Source of the DNA: a virus
Strand: one strand, 5' to 3'
DNA: 27,972 nt
Virus record (IMG/VR): IMGVR_UViG_3300034682_000445
Coordinates: 1 to 27,972 of that record
Part shown: positions 1-7,112 of the stretch, one piece after another
Position numbering within the stretch: the first letter of the stretch is position 1
Layout of the letters: the number at the start of each line of letters is the position of its first letter
Translations under genes and position numbers: made by a program
The notes under the pieces: generated by a model
What the model was told of the DNA's origin: nothing
Databases searched by the model: none
The model's input: the letters and a program-made list of their open reading frames with translations, nothing else

Positions 1-684
1 CAGTTGAGTTGTGTTAACACCTGTTTGCTGCAACGTGGTTCGCAGAGAATTCAGCGTTGCGTTTTGTTTTTGATATTGAGCATCGAGCTGATTAACTTCT
101 TTGCGGGCTGAATTAAACTCTTTCGCTTGTTTGGTTACAGCCGATTCGGTAGAACGCAGGGCCGACGCCAGAGTGCTGGTTTCTTTCGATGATGCACGAT
201 ATTGCTCACCCAGTGCTTTGGCTTCTTCACGTGCCTTTTTCAGCTCGTCACGCTGTTCCCGGGTAGGTGCGGCAGTATTTTTAATGCCGGTCGACAATAG
301 GTCTACTTTAGCTTTTGCCTGCACCCACTCGTTAGACAGCTGCTGAGTGACAGACATGCTGGCTTTATATTCGCTGTTCGTCGATGCAACAGCAGATTTT
401 GAGTCGGCTAACCCCTTGCCTAATGCGGTGGCACGAGTACGGGCATCATCCAATGTCCCGCTTAATTCAGACGTGCCTTTTTTCAGTTGCTGGAATTGAT
501 TAATTAACTGATCTTGCTGGCGCAGTTTGTCCAGATCTGAAACTAGCTTTTCTACTTCAACGCTAGATTCAGTTGTTTGGCCACCGAGCTTATCAACCTC
601 AGTGATCAACTTACTGATATCCACCAGCCCATCGATTGCGGCAATGATCCGCAGCTGGATATCACTCTGGTTTTTGTTAGACAT
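1..684 (-). CDS. Phage tail tape measure protein, N-terminal part (runs off left edge)
   Basis: The frame is open from an ATG at 684 to the left edge, 228 codons, so only the N-terminus is present. The product is rich in Lys, Glu, Gln, Ala and Ser with long heptad-like stretches and almost no proline, as expected of the coiled-coil rod that sets tail length and is threaded through the tail tube. It starts MSNKNQSDIQLRIIAAIDGL, a beginning I associate with TP901-type tape measure proteins. It lies directly after the major tail protein gene with 62 nt and a terminator-like hairpin between them. The two overlapping tail-assembly chaperone genes (lambda G and GT) that normally precede a tape measure gene are absent. 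The ribosome-binding site (AGAG, 6 nt before ATG) is weak. Identification rests on position and composition. Confidence 0.8.
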   Translation of the reverse strand, partial: MSNKNQSDIQLRIIAAIDGLVDISKLITEVDKLGGQTTESSVEVEKLVSDLDKLRQQDQLINQFQQLKKGTSELSGTLDDARTRATALGKGLADSKSAVASTNSEYKASMSVTQQLSNEWVQAKAKVDLLSTGIKNTAAPTREQRDELKKAREEAKALGEQYRASSKETSTLASALRSTESAVTKQAKEFNSARKEVNQLDAQYQKQNATLNSLRTTLQQTGVNTTQL

Positions 685-705
685 GGTTTTCTCTATGCAG
701 GAAAA

Positions 706-729
706 ACAAAAAAGGCGCCGAAGCGCCTT
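706..729 (-). terminator. Intrinsic terminator-like hairpin after the major tail gene
   Basis: On the minus strand GGCGC-TTCG-GCGCC is followed by six T residues. It is a 5-bp GC stem closed by a stable UUCG-type tetraloop. It lies between the major tail protein stop codon and the tape measure start, inside the late operon. It would cut downstream expression unless the polymerase is Q-modified, or it may instead protect the 3' end of the major tail mRNA. Confidence 0.75.
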
Positions 730-746
730 AGAGGTTTATTGATTGG

Positions 747-1508
747 TTATGCGTCCAGAATTACCATTTCCCACGGCGCATCTTTACCTGCAGGCGTTAC
801 CAAGGTTCCTTCCAGCTGACCTTCAACGAAGTCGCCTTTCATCAAGTCAGTAGCACCTTTAGCAGTGAAGGTTACCTGATGGAAAATAACTCGTACTTTC
901 TGGTTAGTAGCCAAGTTAATACCATCAATCAGAACACGACGGGACTTGGTAATTTCAGTGGCACCGGTAATACGCGTACCAGTTACGGCTTTGGTTTTAC
1001 CGGTTATTTTCACGGCAATCGCAGCATCCGGGTCCAGCGCTTTGATCAAGCCCATATCACGGTTAACTTCGTAATCTGTTCCTTCAACTAACGCGGTGCC
1101 GCCGGCAGCGGGTGTTACTGACCAAGAGGCAGTATCAATATTCTGATTCGGTAATTCGACATACCCTTCTTCAGTTAATGTCACAGGAATATCAGTAAAT
1201 GTCGCGACTTCAGGAGCATAGGCTGTGGCTTTACCTGCTACAGCATCGGCTAACAGTGATTTAGTTGCGGTATCCCAGGTGATGGACAGCTTTGCCGGGT
1301 CTTTCGGCACCTGAACTGAATCCAGTGTCTGACCGAAGTTGGATTTTTTATTACTGGTACGGTTTTTTTCTTCCGTCGTTGGCGGAGTAGCCTGACATTC
1401 AGAAACGTTGATCGGACCAATTGCCGGACCATAGTTCCCCGCTGACAGGATGTCAGAAATATATACGTCACCGGCCAGCAGCAGGCCTGAATCGACAAAT
1501 TGACCCAT
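747..1508 (-). CDS. Major tail (tail tube) protein, gpV-like
   Basis: The protein of about 253 residues would polymerise into the tail tube. Position (between a gpU-like gene and the tape measure gene), length and the flanking terminators fit a siphovirus major tail protein. Residues 100-145 (the IPVTLTEEGYVELPNQNI area) look like a beta-rich insertion, which is common in tail tube proteins. Two start codons are possible. The upstream ATG at 1514 is only 2 nt from the AAGGAG ribosome-binding site (1517-1522), whereas the ATG at 1508 has an 8-nt spacing, so I chose 1508. Sequence similarity cannot be tested here, so the call rests mainly on synteny. Confidence 0.8.
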   Translation of the reverse strand: MGQFVDSGLLLAGDVYISDILSAGNYGPAIGPINVSECQATPPTTEEKNRTSNKKSNFGQTLDSVQVPKDPAKLSITWDTATKSLLADAVAGKATAYAPEVATFTDIPVTLTEEGYVELPNQNIDTASWSVTPAAGGTALVEGTDYEVNRDMGLIKALDPDAAIAVKITGKTKAVTGTRITGATEITKSRRVLIDGINLATNQKVRVIFHQVTFTAKGATDLMKGDFVEGQLEGTLVTPAGKDAPWEMVILDA

Positions 1509-1540
1509 TGTCATGTCTCCTTAAAGACGTGGTTTTACAA

Positions 1541-1569
1541 AATAAAAAACCCAGCGCAATGGCTGGGTT
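1541..1569 (-). terminator. Intrinsic terminator-like hairpin before the major tail gene
   Basis: Minus strand: AACCCAGC, a 6-nt loop, GCTGGGTT, then a T-rich run (TTTTATTTTG). The 8-bp perfect stem makes it one of the strongest terminators in the window. It lies between the gpU-like gene (ends 1592) and the ribosome-binding site of the major tail gene is on its other side, so it separates cistrons within the late operon. With the hairpin at 706-729 it brackets the major tail gene. Confidence 0.7.
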
Positions 1570-1591
1570 ATGGTGTTGAATACCGACGAAG

Positions 1592-2020
1592 CTATAGTTC
1601 GTCGGTGTAATTAATTGTGACTGGTATCTGTGCTACAAAGCTGAATTCAAATCCTTCAGGAAGAAAGAATTCTGGCTCGCCAATAGTAAACTTTCCGGCA
1701 ATTGGATTATCCCCGAGTGAGAGCAGTCGATTATCTTTCAAGAGTGCAACCCGCATATCAAACAGCGCATCATCAAGATCTTCATCCTGATCGGGCCCAG
1801 CAGCGACAGCAACAAACAGGTTATATTTCCGTTCTGCGGATACGGTTTTATTTGTATTGCTGTTCTTTTGTTCATCAACTGGCTGCAAAGCAAAGAATGG
1901 ATATGACGTATTTCCACTGCTTAAGTGTTGTGCGAGATAGCCTTTTTCAGCTTTTGCGCCGGGGATATTTTTCAGCTTAGTAACCAGTCTGCCTGCATAT
2001 ATGGTGATGTTACTTTTCAC
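1592..2020 (-). CDS. Tail terminator / minor tail protein, gpU-like
   Basis: Proteins of this size at this position cap the tail tube and join it to the head in lambda-like phages. The order Z-like, this gene, major tail protein matches lambda Z-U-V. I moved the start to a GTG at 2020 that overlaps the stop of the upstream gene (GTGA). It has GAGG 8 nt upstream and gives 142 residues beginning MKSNITIYAGRLVTKL. An upstream GTG at 2047 in the same frame would add nine residues but has no better ribosome-binding site. The body contains many hydrophobic and acidic beta-like stretches and no membrane segment. The assignment is by synteny and size; the residues alone do not prove it. Confidence 0.65.
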   Translation of the reverse strand: MKSNITIYAGRLVTKLKNIPGAKAEKGYLAQHLSSGNTSYPFFALQPVDEQKNSNTNKTVSAERKYNLFVAVAAGPDQDEDLDDALFDMRVALLKDNRLLSLGDNPIAGKFTIGEPEFFLPEGFEFSFVAQIPVTINYTDEL

Positions 2021-2595
2021 AGTCCATCCCTCATCTGTTTGCGCCACTCATCAGCCAGAAGCTGTTCAACTTCCGGTCTTATTTCTTCTTTTGCATCCCG
2101 CCACACCTGAGCAACCGACGGGCCATATAAGATCCGGTAGTCATTGCGACCAGACCCGGTTCTTTGTGCGATTCCCATTGTCAGCCCCATCCTGGCGTCT
2201 TGTTCGCCATACTTAAGCTTAATGATCCAAGCGTGGTTCAAGGTTTTCGGACTGCCACCAGCTTTTACTTTAACTGACGTCCCCGCCAGTCGGCGCTTGC
2301 CGGGAAGTTTTGCAGGTGCAAACAACTGAGTTCCGGAATACCGACGCAGCTGAGTTGAGCGAACACGACCAGATATCACTGCCATTGGGTCTGTATTACT
2401 AGCTTTCTGTGAAACGTACAGTCGGCTTTTAACATAGGTTTTTGTCAGTGCGACCTGACTGGTTATTTTCTCAACACCAAGATCATAAGCTGTAGGAACA
2501 ACATTGTTTATTGAGCGGATCAGAGCAGAACGAAGATTCGCAGGCAATTCGCTGAACGCCGCCTTTGCTTCATCTAATCCGATCTGTTCAATCAT
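2017..2595 (-). CDS. Minor tail protein Z family (prophage minor tail protein Z)
   Basis: The 192-residue basic protein resembles lambda gpZ. It has an N-terminal helix with LPANLRSALIRSINNVVPTA, then a segment with many Lys and Arg (residues 60-120), and the KLKYGEQDARMGL area near the C-terminus. Such proteins act at the head-tail junction and are needed for the DNA to extend correctly into the tail. The gene overlaps its upstream neighbour by ATGA (2592-2595) and its own stop overlaps the next start, so translation is probably coupled. Length matches lambda gpZ, which is 192 residues as I recall it. Confidence 0.75.
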   Translation of the reverse strand: MIEQIGLDEAKAAFSELPANLRSALIRSINNVVPTAYDLGVEKITSQVALTKTYVKSRLYVSQKASNTDPMAVISGRVRSTQLRRYSGTQLFAPAKLPGKRRLAGTSVKVKAGGSPKTLNHAWIIKLKYGEQDARMGLTMGIAQRTGSGRNDYRILYGPSVAQVWRDAKEEIRPEVEQLLADEWRKQMRDGL

Positions 2596-2909
2596 GCTTT
2601 TATCACCTGATATGAGATAAACATGCCATCATCGTCTGACAGTTTGTTCAGTCGATAGCTTTCGTCATTGGCCAGCGTTATTACATCGCCTCTGGCGTGC
2701 TCACTACGATCTGACTTTAACCAGCTGATAACAATGGTAGAGTTAACCATCATTACTGATTGATCAGAATCTTTGACTCCGCGTTCTACCCCAACGCGAA
2801 GAGGGGTTGCTATTCCGCCAGCCGGCGTATACATGGCAAATTCATCTTCACCAAATACACTCATCATTGTTTTTGCTGCCGTTCCAAACGCGTTATCAAA
2901 TACTGACAT
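2592..2909 (-). CDS. Head-tail joining protein, lambda gpFII / Gifsy-2-like
   Basis: This 105-residue protein sits between the capsid genes and gpZ, where lambda has FII. The beta-rich sequence with VGVERGVKD, STIVISW and a late GDVITLANDESYRLN segment fits the small head-tail connector family (Pfam 'ATP-binding sugar transporter-like' from Gifsy-2, a misleading family name). It would bind the portal/gpW complex and form the tail attachment surface. The start ATG at 2909 lacks a good nearby ribosome-binding site. The purine-rich GAGGGAG upstream is buried in the hairpin at 2912-2933, so its translation may depend on how that hairpin folds. Confidence 0.65.
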   Translation of the reverse strand: MSVFDNAFGTAAKTMMSVFGEDEFAMYTPAGGIATPLRVGVERGVKDSDQSVMMVNSTIVISWLKSDRSEHARGDVITLANDESYRLNKLSDDDGMFISYQVIKA

Positions 2910-2911
2910 AT

Positions 2912-2933
2912 GAAAAAGGGAGCAAGCTCCCTC
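2912..2933 (-). terminator. Intrinsic terminator-like hairpin after the DUF2190 gene
   Basis: Minus strand: GGGAGCTTGCTCCC followed by five T residues. It lies between the DUF2190 protein gene (ends 2939) and the FII-like gene (starts 2909). It also contains the only purine-rich block that could serve as ribosome-binding site for the FII-like gene. Confidence 0.65.
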
Positions 2934-2938
2934 TCCTA

Positions 2939-3259
2939 TTAGTTAGATAAACGAGCGTCTGCATAACCGCCTGATTCAGCAGTGACAAGTTTACCGAAGT
3001 CATCAGCATCTTCGGCTGAGTCAGCGACTAACTGACCGGCAGTGCCATCCCATTTAACCATTGCACCTGCAGTCAACCCAGCTGCACATGGCAAGCGCCA
3101 TACACCATCGGCACGAGCGGCAAATTCAGCACCAGCGGCAGCGGTGACCAATGGTACAAGTGTTAATGCCCCGATTTTTACCGGCACACCAGATACAACA
3201 CCACCAGCTGGGGCGATCATGGTCAGGACGCAACCAGTGCCAACATAATTCTTAGCCAT
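2939..3259 (-). CDS. DUF2190 family protein, probable capsid decoration protein
   Basis: The 106-residue Ala/Gly/Val-rich protein with MAKNYVGTGCVLTMIAPAGG at its start matches the DUF2190 type, small beta-rich proteins often annotated (misleadingly) as RecA/RadA-like phage recombinase. It lies just after the major capsid gene, which is the position of lambda gpD, so I infer a head-stabilising role on the outside of the capsid. Start ATG at 3259 has AAAGAGA 6 nt upstream. It is flanked by a hairpin (3290-3309) upstream and a terminator (2912-2933) downstream, so its mRNA could be made or kept as a separate abundant unit. Confidence 0.75.
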   Translation of the reverse strand: MAKNYVGTGCVLTMIAPAGGVVSGVPVKIGALTLVPLVTAAAGAEFAARADGVWRLPCAAGLTAGAMVKWDGTAGQLVADSAEDADDFGKLVTAESGGYADARLSN

Positions 3260-3289
3260 AGTTATTTCTCTTTAATAAGAAGAATGACT

Positions 3290-3309
3290 GGCAGGTCATC
3301 AGACCTGCC
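3290..3309 (-). other. Perfect 8-bp hairpin between capsid and DUF2190 genes
   Basis: GGCAGGTC and GACCTGCC are separated by 4 nt just after the major capsid stop codon. There is only a weak T-rich run behind it on the minus strand (TTCTTCTTATT), so it may be a poor terminator or a 3'-end stabilising structure for the capsid mRNA. Confidence 0.5.
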
Positions 3310-3316
3310 TTTCGGA

Positions 3317-5416
3317 TTAAGCGCCGTTAGATTTAACCAAGCCGCGGAAGTCGAGCGGAGCAACGCCGGCATCGATGCGAACCTTGGTTGATACGCCGTC
3401 AGAAGTGAAGCCTTGCTGCTGTTCCATGTATGGAGTATCAACACCATTCAGGTATGCAACTTCGATGGTATCCATACCTTGTGCCGCAGCCAGATAGAAT
3501 GCTGTAGCAGATGCATCATCCAGACGCGGTTCGCCAATGACTTCGGCAAAATTGCGGATTGGGTTGTCGATTCCGCTATTCATATCAGCACCTGGAACAG
3601 ATGCAGAACGGATCGTTTGATTTAATTTTGATTCCAGCGCAATTGGTGAAAGAACGAATGCCGGACGGATATTCAGAGTCCGTCCTTTTGCATCACCTTC
3701 AGCTTGAGTTTTCTGTGTGCGCATCATAGTTCGAGCTTTATCCAGAGCCTCGATACTCACTGCTGATGTTGCGCCGGTCAGCAAGTTTTTATGATCAGTA
3801 CTGAAAAGTGCTTTACTATCAGTTTTCAGCGTTGGATTTGCGACTAACAGTGCATAAACCAGATCACCGATAGTGGCTTTCGCAGCCATCCCCATTTTGC
3901 GAGGAATGTCAGTCAGTGCCATCAGATCATCGTTAATGATGGCCTGACGAGTAATGCCAAAAATCTCACCGTATGTCGCCAGTGCGATCTGTTCACCACG
4001 TTCGCCCAGGGTGATGTATTTGTATTCAGCGCCTTCACGAACTTGACGCAGAGAAGAAAACTCACCTAAACCAACACGGTTAGCTATCTTGAAGTCACCC
4101 AGCTCGCCTTTTTTGGTCCACTTCTGGAACGTTTCTTCTGACTCTTCCCAGCCTTTGAGCATTGATTTATGTGCAACGTCCAACAGGATAGTGCCGAAAT
4201 CAGATGACGTATGGGTAAAGGATAAGCCCACCAGTTCCATCGGGTTGTAACTGCCGACACCGATACCGCGATCAGCCAGTGATGCCCGGGCCAATTCACG
4301 CAAGCTCATATGGTTGTAACCATTACTTGCTTGGCGTTCGGCTAAACCGGCGCGGGCCAGAACAGAGGCTTTTACAGAATCACCAACTAAGTTGCCGTTG
4401 CCAGCATGAATGTGCGCTGCTGATGGGCCTGCCGTTGGAATAGTGTTTTTACCCATTTCCTGCATGATCTGGGCTTTCGCCATAGCGGGAGTGATATCCA
4501 TATCGCCTAAGCAAGACGCCAACAGATCCGGATATTTGTTACCAGTCAGCGCAAACAGATCGGTGATGTCAGTTCGGCGGCATTGTTCCATTTGTTTAAA
4601 GCGAGCCTGAATGTCGGCTTCACTTGGTTGATTAGCACTTGGCGCTTGCAGAGTTACCTGAGCAGCAGGTGCTGGAGCGGCAGCTGGTGCAGGCTGTTGC
4701 GCATTACCACGCGGGGCAATCAGATTTTTTAAAGCATTTGGCATGTTGGCGAACTCCTTCATGCGATTAGTGTTGATAGAGGCAGCAGCCTGCAAGGGCG
4801 CTTCCAAGTAATCAGCGAAACCCAGTTCAATAGCTTGTTTGCCATCAATCCAAGTTTCTTCAGTAAGCAATGCGGCAATTTCTTCCCGGCTTTTCCCTGT
4901 TTTCTTTTCGTAAGCTGAAAGCATCATGACTTCATTGCGATCAAGGAAGTCAGCCATCCCACGCATATCATCAGCATTCCCAGCTGTTCCGCACCATGGC
5001 TTGTGAACCATTAGCCAGGCATTTTCTGGCATATAAACTTTCGCATTAGGAAGACAGGCAATCACCGATGCCATGCTGGCAGCGATACCATCAATAAAGA
5101 TCCGGATGTTGGCTGTCAGGCGACTTAGTGTGTTGTAAATGGCTAGGCCATCCATCACGTCGCCACCCGGTGAGTGAATGCGGATATCAATGTTTTTAGC
5201 ATCAAATACGCCTTTTGCTTTTGCTTCATCCAGAAAGCTTTTTGCTGAGATTCCCCAATATCCGATGATGTCGTAAATGGCAATTTCAACAGGCTGGTTA
5301 TTGATAGCGGCAGAAATTGAATACCAGCTTTTATTACTTGGTTCTGTCACGGCTTCTGGTGCGGCCGCCATCGGGCTGAGCAGCATCTTGTTGAGTAACT
5401 TGCTGGCCTGAGTCAT
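3317..5416 (-). CDS. ClpP-like prohead protease fused to major capsid protein
   Basis: One reading frame of 699 residues carries two functions. Residues about 30-210 are a ClpP/S14-S49-type protease: SPGGDV (82-87), catalytic Ser114 in GIAASMAS and His138 in WLMVHKPW. The third catalytic position falls near EETWID (186-191), where I see Glu rather than the Asp I expected. A Pro/Ala-rich linker (about 235-275) leads to a major capsid domain (about 330-699) that ends in a beta-rich segment. The protease would cut itself and the N-terminal part away during head maturation, with the linker region acting as scaffold. I chose the ATG at 5416 because AGGAG lies 9 nt upstream; an ATG at 5437 in the same frame has none. 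The gene overlaps the portal gene by 83 nt. Such fusions are known in some phages. Confidence 0.9.
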   Translation of the reverse strand: MTQASKLLNKMLLSPMAAAPEAVTEPSNKSWYSISAAINNQPVEIAIYDIIGYWGISAKSFLDEAKAKGVFDAKNIDIRIHSPGGDVMDGLAIYNTLSRLTANIRIFIDGIAASMASVIACLPNAKVYMPENAWLMVHKPWCGTAGNADDMRGMADFLDRNEVMMLSAYEKKTGKSREEIAALLTEETWIDGKQAIELGFADYLEAPLQAAASINTNRMKEFANMPNALKNLIAPRGNAQQPAPAAAPAPAAQVTLQAPSANQPSEADIQARFKQMEQCRRTDITDLFALTGNKYPDLLASCLGDMDITPAMAKAQIMQEMGKNTIPTAGPSAAHIHAGNGNLVGDSVKASVLARAGLAERQASNGYNHMSLRELARASLADRGIGVGSYNPMELVGLSFTHTSSDFGTILLDVAHKSMLKGWEESEETFQKWTKKGELGDFKIANRVGLGEFSSLRQVREGAEYKYITLGERGEQIALATYGEIFGITRQAIINDDLMALTDIPRKMGMAAKATIGDLVYALLVANPTLKTDSKALFSTDHKNLLTGATSAVSIEALDKARTMMRTQKTQAEGDAKGRTLNIRPAFVLSPIALESKLNQTIRSASVPGADMNSGIDNPIRNFAEVIGEPRLDDASATAFYLAAAQGMDTIEVAYLNGVDTPYMEQQQGFTSDGVSTKVRIDAGVAPLDFRGLVKSNGA

Positions 5417-6893
5417 TGTTTTGAGCTCCTGAATCATTGGCTGGATCGGTATCTGTCACGATGCCGTGTTCCTTATTGAATTTGATTTCTTCAACACGCT
5501 GACGTTTAACTTCATCAGGGTTTTGACCTTCCGCCCTGATCCACTGAGTTTCAGTAGCAGCTCCGCCACGAATTTTTGTTTTCCATGCATCCGATTCTTT
5601 TGAAGGGTCAATCCAAGGCATTACCGGCGCGAGATAGACGGCATCAAATAACGTGCGTCTATCGAGGTCTGGCGGAAGCTTCAGATCAGTCAGCAGTTCA
5701 GCGGCAAGCCATTCTCGATAGACGGGTCGAGACCACATCCCAACGAATTCATCTTGCAAGACGGCATAGCCTTCAAACCCTTCCACCAGCTCTTGTCGTT
5801 GAGCTGAATAAGAGCCGTCATAATCACGAGCAATACTGGAATAATTACTTCTTGTCCCCGCGGCTCCAGAACGAAGCTGCCCCTCACGCCATACATTCAA
5901 TTGCGTGTTTGGCCGGTTACTTTGAATGGTGCCAACTTCTTCACCAGGACGAAGATCATCGAAAGTCATACCTGGTGAAATATTGAAACTACGAGGCTGA
6001 CCCTGCGTTTCCGGAGTCATGTAATTGTCGGGATTACCTTTTTTGATATAAAAGGCAAGACACGCAGATATGCGGGCTGCAACGCGCTCCGCCTCTTCCA
6101 CATCTTTCAGATCAGATAATCGAGTGATGATGCCGTGTAGCAAAGTAATGCCGCGAACTTGGTGAATCCGCTTTCTTAAAGCCAGGTGAAGCATGTCGTC
6201 AGCTGAGATACTTTTCGTAGTGAATCTGATGCCAGTGGCTTCACCTGGGTGATCGAGTAACACGTTGTAAGCGATTGGTCTGCGCCAGCCATTTAACTGA
6301 ACGCCTTGGACGATGTTTTTCCCCGGGTCATTCAAATCGAGAGGAACAAAATCTGACTCCAGCAATTCGATAGCGAATGGTGTGTTTGTCAGGTATTTAT
6401 AATTGGGAACAGACCCTCGAATTAGTTTCCCGAACACATCACCATCACGAAGCCACGACCTGAGAACTAATCGTTCCATCTGTGGTCGAGAAAAGGTGCC
6501 AGTAACTTCAGGGGAAATTGACCATGCGGCCCAGCGGTGGCGAAGTTCAGCGGCAAAGTCAGTTAATATTTCACCAGTGAGACTTCTCGGCTGTGGCTCA
6601 ATTTGAATTCCCTTTGCCCCGATGATCCGCTCTTCCATTTTATCGAGCAGGCCAATCACAATGTCGTGGTTTTCATCCAACCAGCGCGCTTGTTCGCGAA
6701 GAGATCGCCCAGATGCAAATACCGCATTATTAGCAGCCCGATGTTCACGGCTGGCTTTATGCGTGCGGCTGGGTGTTGCCGCCTCATAACCATTTATTAG
6801 TAACCGATGGTAGGCTCGATTTGCACCCCACTGAGGCGCAACAGCAGCAATGGCTTGCTCTACTCCTTCTGCTAGCTTACTCAGTAGTTTCAT
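5334..6893 (-). CDS. Phage portal protein, lambda gpB family
   Basis: At 519 residues it is close to lambda gpB (533). The early WLDENHDIVIGLLDKMEERI region, the WAAWSISPEVTG segment and LLESDFVPLDLNDP are typical of lambda-type portals. The portal is the 12-subunit ring at one capsid vertex through which terminase pumps DNA and to which the neck and tail attach. The C-terminus is hydrophilic (Asp/Gln/Asn-rich, about residues 470-519) and is encoded by DNA that also encodes the start of the protease-capsid fusion in another frame. It lies between gpW and the capsid gene, exactly as in lambda. Confidence 0.92.
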   Translation of the reverse strand: MKLLSKLAEGVEQAIAAVAPQWGANRAYHRLLINGYEAATPSRTHKASREHRAANNAVFASGRSLREQARWLDENHDIVIGLLDKMEERIIGAKGIQIEPQPRSLTGEILTDFAAELRHRWAAWSISPEVTGTFSRPQMERLVLRSWLRDGDVFGKLIRGSVPNYKYLTNTPFAIELLESDFVPLDLNDPGKNIVQGVQLNGWRRPIAYNVLLDHPGEATGIRFTTKSISADDMLHLALRKRIHQVRGITLLHGIITRLSDLKDVEEAERVAARISACLAFYIKKGNPDNYMTPETQGQPRSFNISPGMTFDDLRPGEEVGTIQSNRPNTQLNVWREGQLRSGAAGTRSNYSSIARDYDGSYSAQRQELVEGFEGYAVLQDEFVGMWSRPVYREWLAAELLTDLKLPPDLDRRTLFDAVYLAPVMPWIDPSKESDAWKTKIRGGAATETQWIRAEGQNPDEVKRQRVEEIKFNKEHGIVTDTDPANDSGAQNNDSGQQVTQQDAAQPDGGRTRSRDRTK

Positions 6894-6902
6894 GGGTTAG
6901 CC

Positions 6903-7112
6903 TCAGTTAAAAGTAGCAAGCGAATGCGAAGGACGACCACCCCGCCGGATTGAAGCTAGTTTTTGTTCCCACTCCTGCCGGCCTTTGCGGATTTCACTTA
7001 AGTTTTCACGTTGTAACAGCCGATTTCCCCACATCACGTTTTTACCTTGCAGTAAGTCCCGTTCTGCCTGCGTATAGCGAGTCAGCATGTCTAAAATTTC
7101 TGTTTCGTTCAT
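6903..7112 (-). CDS. Head-tail connector protein gpW-like
   Basis: The 69-residue basic protein has the helix, hairpin, helix layout of lambda gpW (68 residues): a first helix with TQAERDLLQGK, a short strand-like MWGNRLLQRENL, and a second helix SEIRKGRQEWEQKLASIRRG. gpW plugs the portal after DNA packaging so that FII and the tail can join. The gene overlaps the terminase large subunit stop by ATGA and precedes the portal gene by 9 nt, as in lambda A-W-B. Confidence 0.8.
   Translation of the reverse strand: MNETEILDMLTRYTQAERDLLQGKNVMWGNRLLQRENLSEIRKGRQEWEQKLASIRRGGRPSHSLATFN

Noticed and set aside
1514-1514. Upstream ATG as start of the major tail gene
   Set aside because: Only 2 nt from the AAGGAG site; the ATG at 1508 has the right spacing.
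5576-5986. Plus-strand ORF of 136 codons opposite the portal gene
   Set aside because: Lies wholly antisense to a confident portal gene; open frames of this length opposite long genes are common.
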